Shown here: one piece after another, positions 27,289 to 34,669 of the stretch | Numbering within the stretch: the first letter of the stretch is position 1 | How the letters are laid out: every line of letters starts with the position of its first letter | DNA from: WJKG01 sp964627305 | Lineage (GTDB): Bacteria > Zixibacteria > MSB-5A5 > GN15 > FEB-12 | Length of the DNA stretch: 64,000 nucleotides | Direction: 5' to 3' | Assembly (NCBI GenBank): GCA_964627305.1 | Contig: CAZVHP010000001.1 | Location: forward strand, 124,001-188,000 | The notes under the pieces: generated by a model | The model's database searches: none | What the model was told of the DNA's origin: nothing | The model's input: the letters and a program-made list of their open reading frames with translations, nothing else | Made by a program: the position numbers and the translations under genes

Positions 27289-28612
27289 CCGCTTCCGAGT
27301 AAGTTGTATAGTCCGAGTTACATTGCTTGCCCTGACTGTCTCCGCTGCGAGCCTTCTGTTCGCATATACGTCGATGTACGCGACGACCAGTATTCTCGCG
27401 CTAATAGCCATACTGCAGGTCTACTTCTTGATCCTCTTTGTTGAGCGGGAGAACAGGAATCTCACTCGCTTCCTTGAGTCCATCAGTCATGGCAACCTGC
27501 CAGCAGAGCCGGCGTCCAAACGTCTTGGGGCGGGGTCCGCCAAGTTGGATGAGGCCTTCGCCCGTGTGATGAAGAAGTTCGGTGAACTCCGTATCGAGAG
27601 CGAGGCACAACACCAATATCTGCAGGCGGTAGTACAGCACATCGGAGTAGGACTGATTGTGTTTCGCGACGACGGTCAAGTCGAGTTGGTCAACCGTGCT
27701 GCCCGACGATTGTTTAGCACAGTTATGTTGAAGGATATCCAGGCGCTGGAAGACGTGAGTTCCGGCCTATCGGAAATGTTGCTCGGCGCAGAACCTGGCA
27801 AGAGGCAGGTGACCTTTACCGGTGATGGGTTGAATTCTCAGGAGGTCACGGTCGTGACGTCGAAACTGTTCATTCGAGATCGTGTCGTTACCATCGCCTC
27901 CTTTCAGAACATCACTGCCGAACTGAGCGCGAGAGAAGTCGATGCATGGCAGGGCTTGATTCGAGTCCTCACGCATGAAATTCGTAACTCGTTGACCCCG
28001 ATAAGTTCGCTCTCTGGAAGCATTCTGGAGTCCGTTAGTAGCGAAAAGGGCGGTAGTGATACAGAGGTATGCGACATTGTGGACGCGTTGGAAACAATTC
28101 GGCGCAGGAGCGACGGGCTCTTGAGGTTTGTCGATACCTACCGACGGTTGACGCGGATTCCGAGGCCTAAGTGTGCGAAAGCCTCGGTAGTGGATATCCT
28201 GGCCGATACGCTTCGCCTGGTCGAGGCTGAAGTGGCCGAAAGAGGAATCGAACTGCGCAGCGCGGTGACACCAGAGGATCTTGTGATTGTGGTGGACTCC
28301 GGGATGATCGGGCAGGTATTGCTTAACCTGGTGAGAAACTCGATGGAGGCTCTGTCGGGGCGACGTGACGGCCTGATTGAACTCACGGCCACGCAGGATT
28401 CGCTGGGTCAGGTTCGACTTACCGTCGCCGACAACGGTCCAGGGATGATACCCGAAGCAATCGATCAGATCTTCATTCCACTATACAGCACAAAGAAGGA
28501 CGGCTCAGGCATTGGGCTGAGTATATCTCGTCAGATTATGAAGCTGCACGACGCTGAACTGATTGTGAAGTCTGCCCCTGATGTGCGGACTGAGTTCATT
28601 CTGATCTTTTGA
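27278..28612 (+). CDS. sensor histidine kinase, NtrB-like
   Basis: 444 aa. Two N-terminal membrane helices with almost no periplasmic loop (VTLLALTVSAASLLFAYTS and ATTSILALIAILQVYFLILF) suggest that it senses within the membrane or through a partner such as the FtsX permease. A PAS-like domain (about 110-215), the H-box VLTHEIRNSLTPISSL near residue 232, and a HATPase domain with NLVRNSMEAL, DNGPGM and GSGIGLSISRQI follow. The ATG lies within the last codons of the regulator gene, an 11-base overlap. Together they are the two-component system of the island's exporter. Confidence 0.92.
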   Translation: MIYSRFRVSCIVRVTLLALTVSAASLLFAYTSMYATTSILALIAILQVYFLILFVERENRNLTRFLESISHGNLPAEPASKRLGAGSAKLDEAFARVMKKFGELRIESEAQHQYLQAVVQHIGVGLIVFRDDGQVELVNRAARRLFSTVMLKDIQALEDVSSGLSEMLLGAEPGKRQVTFTGDGLNSQEVTVVTSKLFIRDRVVTIASFQNITAELSAREVDAWQGLIRVLTHEIRNSLTPISSLSGSILESVSSEKGGSDTEVCDIVDALETIRRRSDGLLRFVDTYRRLTRIPRPKCAKASVVDILADTLRLVEAEVAERGIELRSAVTPEDLVIVVDSGMIGQVLLNLVRNSMEALSGRRDGLIELTATQDSLGQVRLTVADNGPGMIPEAIDQIFIPLYSTKKDGSGIGLSISRQIMKLHDAELIVKSAPDVRTEFILIF

Positions 28613-28823
28613 GTTCTCGCCCGATTTCCAACATCGCTCTCTATCTAAGCATCTTGGATTCACGCCTTGTCGAGATGCAGCAACTTCGGTATACGTTGGC
28701 ATCCCGGCTTGTCCTGAGAGTTGTCCATTGAACGGCCCATCCAGAGTCGACTGCTTCGTTTATGATGCTGGCCTGGCGCTCTTTCAGGTGCGTCCCAGCG
28801 TGTTCTCGTTTTACAGCTTCTTG
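28613..28823. other. gene-free stretch before MITE copy 2
   Basis: 211 bases after the kinase stop with no supported gene and no obvious terminator. It ends at the second MITE-like element. Confidence 0.3.
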
Positions 28824-29018
28824 GGTGCCCCCTGCCGCAGGGCTTGTTGAAAAAGCCACCCGTACTGTTCCGTGGGGTCTTGATGCGCCAACGGCGGATT
28901 GTGACCCGACGGTCTTGCAACTACTTAAGTGCAAGCAGTCAGGTCACACGCTCGTCTCTGACGACCGCAAGACCTGACTGAACAGGGTTTCGCAACAAGC
29001 CCCTTATCATGGGACACC
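28824..29018. repeat. MITE-like element, copy 2
   Basis: About 195 bp. It shares the long interior with copy 1 at 12481-12671, in the same orientation (TCTTGATGCGCCAACGGCGG, then GGATTGTGACCCGACGGTCTT and later CAGGTCACACGCTCGT). The ends are GGTGCCCC..GGGCTTGTTGA at the left and TCGCAACAAGCCCC..GGGACACC at the right, inverted with respect to each other. The interior can fold into a stem (GTCAGGTC..GACCTGAC). Short frames inside are not genes. Confidence 0.7.
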
Positions 29019-29241
29019 TATGAAAAGGCCGCGGTCAAGGGTTAATCTCTTCTTTCTGGTCGCGTTGGACCGGGTTGTTTCGTCGGATTGTCCTGGTCAC
29101 CTATTCGAGCTCTTCGGCATGAAGGCCCACGATATTGTTCTAAAGGAGCAGCCGCCCACTCACAAAGCACGGATTCTTCTCGATCCAGCCCAAATTTCCG
29201 GGCTGACCGCTCATATGCAATTCCGACTCATAGTCTATCTG

Positions 29242-30150
29242 TTATGCCGCCTCAGCCCGAAACGGTTCGTTGTGCCTGAGCATGGCATAGATGATGACGG
29301 CCAGCTCCCGGGCTGCTGCCACCCGTGCCTTCTGCACATTGCTCCGATAAAGAATGCGACAGAACATCCGGTTCAGCTCCGGTGACTTCCGGATGGCGTT
29401 GATCGATGCTTCTACCAGAGCATGCCGAAGCGGTCGGGACCCCAGCCGAGTGATGCCGCCGGTCCAGACTGAGTCTCCAGATGACCTCACGATAGGGGTC
29501 AAACCAGTGTAACTGGCCAGGGCCTTGGCACTGCGAAACCGCCTCACATCGCCAACCTCGGCATAGATCACGGCTGAGCGCAGCCGTCCGATCCCCGGGA
29601 TTGTCTGAAGCAACTCCACCGTGGGATTACCCTTCACTCGCTCCTGGATACGCTTGTCGATCTCGGCGACCTGGTCACCGAGCATGGCAATGATCTTCAA
29701 ACATTGATCAATCGTCTGGCGGGTGATATCAGGTAAACACAGCTTCCGGATCTCCAGTCGTGCTTTGGGCGAGGCGATGTTGAAGACGCGCAGATCGATC
29801 CCGTGCTGAAACAGCAGATGTCGGATACGATTCTTGTCCATGACCACGCTCTTAATCAGATGATACCGCTGCCGGATGAGACCCCGCAACAGCCTGATCT
29901 CGGACGGCGGCGCCCAGGACTCAGGCAGGAAGTTGGTCCGCAGTAATTCAGCCAGTAAGCGGGAATCATACTTGTCGGTCTTACACTTCGATTCGGCGAT
30001 CACCCGAACCTTGTGCGGTGTCGCCACGTGGACCGAGCCAACATACGGCTCGAACTGATCCAGCAGCCACAAGTAGTTCAACACCGGCTCCAGCACCAAG
30101 TGGACGTTCGGTGACAGGCTCGAAGCAAAGTCGGATTGTGGAGGAGGCAA
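29242..30150 (-). pseudogene. IS110-family transposase, N-terminally truncated
   Basis: 302 residues remain. The C-terminal Transposase_20 domain is complete (LLQTIPGIGRLRSAVIYAEVG, FRSAKALASYTGLTP, SSGDSVWTGGITRLGSRPLRHAL), as is the later part of the DEDD domain (ESKCKTDKYDSRLLAELLR). The family's opening GIDxHK segment with the first catalytic Asp is missing: the homology begins abruptly around FASSLSPNVHLVLEP, and an in-frame TAG lies just upstream. The lost end abuts a truncated secreted-protein gene on the other strand, so a deletion or rearrangement took away about 40-50 codons. It is probably inactive in its own right. Confidence 0.8.
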
Positions 30151-30802
30151 CGGAACAAACTACCGGATTCGAGCCGTGGATTTGAACACCGGTGAGACCG
30201 CAGGGTGGAGCGATTACTTCACCATAACTGCAACTCAAACTGCCTATCTTGATATGACGTTTACTTCGTCGGGTTGGGGGTACTCATCCAATTACTGGGA
30301 TGGGACGATGTACCTTAAGTTCAGCAACTCCGGGTGGCGTTGGGATGCGCCGGAGTGGGATGACTGTGGGGGCAGTCTGATTCTTGAGGGAGGCTATGGC
30401 ATCGGTGAGGTAACGTGCTTCTATCCGACTGACTGCTGGGCCTGCACCCGTTGGGGCCTTGACGTTGACCCGAGCTGCACGTCAGCCAAGATCGAGGTGA
30501 CAGCCGATCTTGAGAAGCCAAGCTACGGCATAATCAGCGTCAAGACTGATCAAGCCGGTTCGTGTGCGTCAGCGATGTCATTCGCCAACGTGTGCTGGAC
30601 CACTTCCAAGACGTTCCAGAGTTCATGTCTGTCGAGCAGCGGCAAGACGGAGATATCTGTGTGTCATGAGGACACGTATTCTTGGGGTGACTACCACGCT
30701 GCCATCAGGCGCGTGAGGATTACATTCAACGGTTGGATGGTACCGGTGGGCAAGCTGTACCAAGGTTCACTGGAAGCAGTTCCAGCCTCAAACGAGCAAT
30801 AG
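30122..30802 (+). pseudogene. C-terminal fragment of a cysteine-rich secreted protein with FnIII-like segment
   Basis: The reading frame is open from the IS110 junction to a stop at 30802; the first usable start is a GTG at 30176 (208 aa), but coding-like sequence already precedes it (NGTNYRIRAVDLNTGETAGW, which resembles the end of a fibronectin type III domain). The rest is Trp-, Ser- and Cys-rich (CFYPTDCWACTRWG, SANVCWTTSKTFQSSC-like) with no family I recognise. No signal peptide remains. The upstream part was probably lost in the same event that truncated the IS110 gene. An IS5-like element is inserted 14 bases past its stop. Confidence 0.55.
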
Positions 30803-30816
30803 CCTGGGGCTCTTAG

Positions 30817-32167
30817 CAGGCTGTTGAAAAATGTGCACGGGAGCCGGTTTTCTCAATATTCTCAGTCATCACAGGCTTATGTGGTTGTTAGCGGGCAGGG
30901 TTGACGACCCGTATTCGACGCTGGGTGCGCCGTCACGGAGTCCGTGATCACCGTCTGCCGCCGTTCGGGCAGACTACTCCCCCGACTCATGGCCCCGCCT
31001 CCGTTAAAATGGTTCGCAGGCGCACCAGATTGTAGGCCGCCGCCGTGAACGTGAACATCCAGGCCACCCGATCCAGGCCGCGATGACGAGTCTTCCGCAA
31101 GTTTCCCACCGTCTTGATCCAGCCGAATATCTCCTCGACTCGCTTGCGCACCCGTTGACTCACCTGGTAGCCCGGATGACGAACCGTCCGACCATCGATC
31201 GCTGAACGACGTCGTGTATTGTTCTGCGTCACGTGTGGCGTGACATGCAACGTCCGTAGCGTGCCAACAAACTCGGTTGTGTCATAGCTCTTGTCAGCAG
31301 CCAGGGTCAGACGCTTGCCACCCGACACCGCCGACATCATCTGCGCTCCCGCCTCCCGCTCCGCTGTCCCGGTCGCCTGAGTCAGACGCGTATCCACCAC
31401 CAAACCGTGCCGGTTCTCCATCAAGGCATGACCCATATAGCTTAACCGCGATTCCTTACCCTGACCCTTGCGATACAATCGCGCCTCCGGGTCGGTCGTC
31501 GATTCATGGGTATCGTTGCGTCGCTGCTCACCATGAAAGTCCACCGGCGTATTCTTCCCTTTTCCCGACGACTCATCATCATCCTTCCGACGAAAACTCT
31601 TCAGTGACGCCCAGGCATCTATCAACGTCCCGTCAACCGTGAAATGCTCGTCCGACAACAGACCGGCCTCATCCGCCAACGCCACCACCTCACGGAAAAG
31701 AGAATCCGCCACATCAGACTGTAAAAAACGCTCCCGATTCTTCGTAAAGGTCGAATGATCCCACACCACATCGTCCATCGACAAACCCACAAACCACCGA
31801 AACAACAAGTTGTAATCCAACTGCTCCATCAGCATACGCTCACTGCGAATCGTATACAGCACCTGCAACAACAACGCCCGCAACAGACGCTCCGGCGCGA
31901 TCGACGGACGACCCACACGCGAATACATCGCCGCAAACTCCTCGCTCATCCCGCCCAACACCCGGTCCACCATCCGACGAACCGGACGCAACGGATGATC
32001 TTCCGGAATTCGTGATTCCAATGATACATAACTGAACATGGGCTGCTGAGTAGCATCATTGCCGCGCATCGCTGACTCCTTCTTGCGGGGGGGAACATCT
32101 CCTGTGATCCAACATACCACCATCACATCTATAAATCAGCTAAAACAAAGAGTTTTTCAACAGCCTG
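30817..32167 (-). mobile_element. IS5-like insertion sequence with TTAG target duplication
   Basis: A 1351-bp element with perfect 15-bp inverted ends (CAGGCTGTTGAAAAA at 30817-30831 and its complement at 32153-32167) flanked by the 4-bp duplication TTAG at 30813-30816 and 32168-32171. The YTAR-type target duplication fits the IS5 family. Removing the element joins GGCTC-TTAG-GGG, which matches an uninterrupted repeat at 38345-38402, confirming the boundaries. The transposase frame is open, so this is probably a recent insertion. Confidence 0.92.
30987..32069 (-). CDS. IS5-type DDE transposase
   Basis: 360 aa. A DUF772 N-terminal domain (QPMFSYVSLESRIPEDHPLRPV, split by the VGRPSIAPERLLRALLLQVLY stretch) and a DDE_Tnp_1 domain follow one another. 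Catalytic positions are visible as FTVDGTLIDAWASLKS, LAADKSYDTTEFV and the glutamate region RVRKRVEEIFGWIKTVGNLRK. The ATG at 32069 has AAGGAG upstream and begins MRGNDATQQPMFSYV, the usual start for these proteins; the longer frame is not supported. There is no lesion. Confidence 0.9.
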   Translation of the reverse strand: MRGNDATQQPMFSYVSLESRIPEDHPLRPVRRMVDRVLGGMSEEFAAMYSRVGRPSIAPERLLRALLLQVLYTIRSERMLMEQLDYNLLFRWFVGLSMDDVVWDHSTFTKNRERFLQSDVADSLFREVVALADEAGLLSDEHFTVDGTLIDAWASLKSFRRKDDDESSGKGKNTPVDFHGEQRRNDTHESTTDPEARLYRKGQGKESRLSYMGHALMENRHGLVVDTRLTQATGTAEREAGAQMMSAVSGGKRLTLAADKSYDTTEFVGTLRTLHVTPHVTQNNTRRRSAIDGRTVRHPGYQVSQRVRKRVEEIFGWIKTVGNLRKTRHRGLDRVAWMFTFTAAAYNLVRLRTILTEAGP

Positions 32168-32171
32168 TTAG

Positions 32172-32623
32172 GGGTGGCTACCCCAACGTGCGGCTCGGCG
32201 GTGAGTGCTCAATCGCCGGGCCGCCTTCTGTTTGGCCTGTCTGGCCCGGTGTTGAGTGGTGTGCCTTCCGGAGATGGGGGTGTATGGGTCAATGGCCTGG
32301 AGATCGGCAACAATGCCGATGCGAAGAAAACGATTGTTACGACGCAGGGTCATGTAGTAGATTCCGGGAGCGCTGCGGGTGGAGTCTTTCTGCTCGGGGC
32401 CGATCCGGTTACGGCGATATCTTGCTCGCGGTTGATCGAACGGAGTCTCTGGTGTGGTCTCGCGGGCGCTGTTGTTTGTGCCGGATCTGTGCCAAGTGGG
32501 TGCAAGATCAGCTGGTTTTATCTGAGTTCATACGAAACCATATGAAAACTGCAAGTTTTTGTGGGACATCGAGATTCGCTGTAATGCCCAGTATGGCAAT
32601 AAGTTGCCGAAACACCCCATGGA
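32172..32623. other. right end of the island, no supported gene
   Basis: 452 bases between the IS5 target duplication and the right attachment site. The first 60 bases are the remainder of the interspersed repeat split by the IS. A frame of 123 codons (32174-32545) has atypical composition and no recognisable motif, so it is not called. Confidence 0.4.
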
Positions 32624-32648
32624 GAATCCCTTCCTCTCCGCCATTTTG
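32624..32648 (+). repeat. attR: second copy of the island direct repeat
   Basis: 24 of 25 bases match the tRNA-Ser 3' end plus TTTTG at 11089-11113. The single difference, T for G at the ninth base, would break a T-stem pair, so this is a displaced tRNA end and not part of a working tRNA. No tRNA 5' portion precedes it. Confidence 0.85.
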
Positions 32649-32781
32649 TGCTTGTTGTTGTGGTTGTGTTGCAGCAGGTTGCGGGTGTAGTCCCGGGGGG
32701 CTGAGGTAACAGCGTGGCGTGCGGTTCGGGGCGGCTGAACAGCGTCGGGTTCCGGAAGCAGTGGGTGCGTTTTGTATCCGG

Positions 32782-32811
32782 TTGACATAGGCAGGGCGCA
32801 AGTGCTACCTT
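32782..32811 (+). promoter_or_regulatory. candidate sigma70-type promoter right of the island
   Basis: A perfect TTGACA at 32782-32787 is followed after 18 bases by TACCTT at 32806-32811, about 110 bases before the chosen start of the next gene. Otherwise the 270 bases between the island edge and that gene hold nothing recognisable. Confidence 0.5.
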
Positions 32812-32920
32812 GGAGCAGAACCTGAAACGGGGGCTCGTCCAGCAAGGTGCACTTCGGTCCGGCGCCACGATGGCGGCCGGGGGATGTTGTCCTGTCCGTT
32901 GTTGTGCCAGCATGCGAATT

Positions 32921-33319
32921 ATGGCCAAACGCCGAAGAGCCTTTCCCTGTGGGCATGTTGGCAGGGGTCGTTACTGTCATCGTTGCCATCAGGAAAAGCA
33001 ACAGAAACAGAAGGCCACGCAGGTCAGGGATGAGTGGCGAGAGCGGTTGGCATCCTCGCCGATTCCGCTGGTGGATCTTCCACCGGCAGTGGCCGCAAGG
33101 GCGTTCGAGATCATCACCGGGCTGCTGGCCGGTACGCCTTATCGTGACTTCAAGGGCAAACGTATGGTGACTATCGGGCAGCGGGAGATCATTTCGGTCC
33201 CGGTCGGACGGAGGTATCGTCTGATATGTCGGGAGGCGGAGGGCCTGCTGGAATTCCTCGAGATCATAACGCATGAAGACTACAACAACCGGTTATCTTC
33301 TCGGGGATGGGCAGGTTGA
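32921..33319 (+). CDS. small protein with zinc-finger-like N-terminus, unknown function
   Basis: 132 aa from the ATG that gives MAKRRRAFPCGHVGRGRYCHRC. The CGH..CHRC arrangement resembles a small zinc-binding motif found on uncharacterised bacterial proteins. A basic/glutamine-rich linker (EKQQKQKATQ) leads to a C-terminal part ending VPVGRRYRLICREAEGLLEFLEIITHEDYNN, which has the look of a RelE/ParE-like toxin strand pattern, but this is only an impression. No ribosome site is clear; starts at 32810 or 32870 are possible. It is the first gene outside the island on the right, followed by the alcohol dehydrogenase. No partner antitoxin is visible. Confidence 0.5.
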   Translation: MAKRRRAFPCGHVGRGRYCHRCHQEKQQKQKATQVRDEWRERLASSPIPLVDLPPAVAARAFEIITGLLAGTPYRDFKGKRMVTIGQREIISVPVGRRYRLICREAEGLLEFLEIITHEDYNNRLSSRGWAG

Positions 33320-33481
33320 TTGCCTGCTGTCGGGGCGACGGGGGAATTCGGCTGCATCGTAGCGACATCGTAGGTAGTGCAGCCTGCCTGGTGACTTTGC
33401 TGCCTGATGGACTCGTTCGCGTTGAAACAAAACGCCCTCTGATGCTGTTGGAACAGGTATACATGACAAGGAGGTGTCATA

Positions 33482-34543
33482 ATGGCTGCACAGATGAAGT
33501 GTTTCGTGATGAAGGGGATCGGCGAAGTTGGTTTCACGGAGAAGCCCATTCCAAAGGCAGGTCCCAACGATGCGATAGTCAGGACAACTCATGCGCTCGT
33601 GTGTACCTCGGACGTTCACACCGTCAAGGGGGCCATTGGTGACCGCAAGGACCTGACGCTGGGTCATGAGGCGGTGGGGGTGGTGCACGAGGTGGGGGAC
33701 CAGGTGAAGTCGTTCAAGAAGGGTGACCGGGTGGCGGTCAATGCGATTACGCCCTGCTACAAGTGCGACAACTGCCTCCGGGGGTTCACTTCGCAATGCA
33801 CGCAGATGCTTGGCGGGTGGAAGTTCGCCAATGTGAAGGATGGTACGTTTGCGGAGTACTTTCACGTCAATGACGCCGAGGCCAACCTGGCGCTGATACC
33901 AAAGTCGGTAACGCCTGAGGCGGCCGTGTATACGTGTGACATGATGTCGACCGGGTTCATGGGAGCCGAAAACGCCGATATTCCTCTGGGCGGCACGGTA
34001 GCGGTGTTTGCTCTTGGTCCGGTGGGTCTGATGGCCGCAGTGGGGGCGAAACTGAAGGGTGCGGGTATGATAATCGGAATCGACGGCATGGATAATCGAC
34101 TCAAGATGGCCCGGGATTTCGGAGTGGACGAGGTTGTCAATTTCAAGCAGTCGGATCCGGTGCAGGCGGTGATGGACCTGACTGGCGGCGTGGGTGTGGA
34201 TTCGGCGATCGAGTGTCTCGGTGCGCAGGTTACGTTCGAAGCGTGTGTCAAGGTTACGCGTCCGGGGGGGGCAATCTCGGTGACGGGGTATTTCGGCGAA
34301 GGGGAGTATGTGAAGATTCCGCGCATGGAGTGGGGGGTCGGTATGAGCGACAAGGTGATTCGCACCGGCTTGTGCCCCGGTGGCAAGGTACGGATGCAGC
34401 GGTTGCTGCGGCTTCTTGAGAACGGGCGGGTTGATCCCACTGTCATGACAACGCACACATTCCCGTTTGACCGGGTGGATGAGGCATTTCGCTTGATGGA
34501 AACCAAGGAGGATGGTATCATCAAGCCGTTGATCACATTCTAA
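33482..34543 (+). CDS. zinc-dependent secondary alcohol dehydrogenase (MDR family)
   Basis: A 353-aa medium-chain dehydrogenase close in pattern to the Thermoanaerobacter/Clostridium isopropanol dehydrogenases. Catalytic zinc ligands are the cysteine in LVCTSDVHT, GHE in LTLGHEAVGVVHEVGD and the aspartate in VYTCDMMSTGF. The cofactor fold is GGTVAVFALGPVGLM. The homologous enzymes bind NADP through a Gly-Ser-Arg set after IIGV; here the segment reads IIGIDGMDNR with an Asp at that place, suggesting NAD(H) instead (inference). A strong AAGGAGGTG lies before the ATG. It probably interconverts secondary alcohols and ketones, or aldehydes, in fermentation or detoxification. Confidence 0.85.
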   Translation: MAAQMKCFVMKGIGEVGFTEKPIPKAGPNDAIVRTTHALVCTSDVHTVKGAIGDRKDLTLGHEAVGVVHEVGDQVKSFKKGDRVAVNAITPCYKCDNCLRGFTSQCTQMLGGWKFANVKDGTFAEYFHVNDAEANLALIPKSVTPEAAVYTCDMMSTGFMGAENADIPLGGTVAVFALGPVGLMAAVGAKLKGAGMIIGIDGMDNRLKMARDFGVDEVVNFKQSDPVQAVMDLTGGVGVDSAIECLGAQVTFEACVKVTRPGGAISVTGYFGEGEYVKIPRMEWGVGMSDKVIRTGLCPGGKVRMQRLLRLLENGRVDPTVMTTHTFPFDRVDEAFRLMETKEDGIIKPLITF

Positions 34544-34634
34544 GTTGTGGGCAGCTTTGGGCCCGTTTTGTCAGTGCGGCGTGATCACGGGTGGCTGTGT
34601 TGCTCGGTGGCTGCCGCACTGGTCTGATCAAGTG

Positions 34635-34650
34635 GATTGCAGTTGCAATC
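34635..34650. promoter_or_regulatory. perfect palindrome before the P-type ATPase gene
   Basis: GATTGCA-GT-TGCAATC, two perfect 7-base arms, sits 19 bases upstream of the GTG start. The size and place suit a dimeric repressor site or a regulatory hairpin. A longer inverted repeat (CAGTGCGGC/GCCGCACTG, 34572-34621) lies upstream and could be a terminator of the dehydrogenase gene. Confidence 0.4.
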
Positions 34651-34669
34651 GGTTGAACAGGGAGCGTTC

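Larger units (their letters stand above)
11089..32648. mobile_element. tRNA-Ser-integrated genomic island, about 21.5 kb
   Basis: The segment is bounded by a 25-bp direct repeat (24 of 25 identical) made of the tRNA-Ser 3' end plus TTTTG. A tyrosine recombinase lies 100 bases inside the left repeat. The cargo is a radical SAM peptide locus, a MacB-type exporter with a sigma54 two-component pair, three insertion sequences (one truncated) and two MITE-like repeats. By eye the cargo is less GC-rich than the flanks. No relaxase, conjugation or phage structural genes are visible, so it is an integrative island or the remnant of one, not a complete conjugative element. Confidence 0.85.

Noticed and set aside
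32624..32648. A second tRNA-Ser gene
   Set aside because: Only the 3' end matches; there is no 5' acceptor strand, D arm or anticodon arm upstream.
32059..32709. Plus-strand frame of 216 codons crossing the IS5 end and attR
   Set aside because: It spans an IS boundary and an attachment site and has non-protein-like composition; the 123-codon frame inside it is equally unconvincing.
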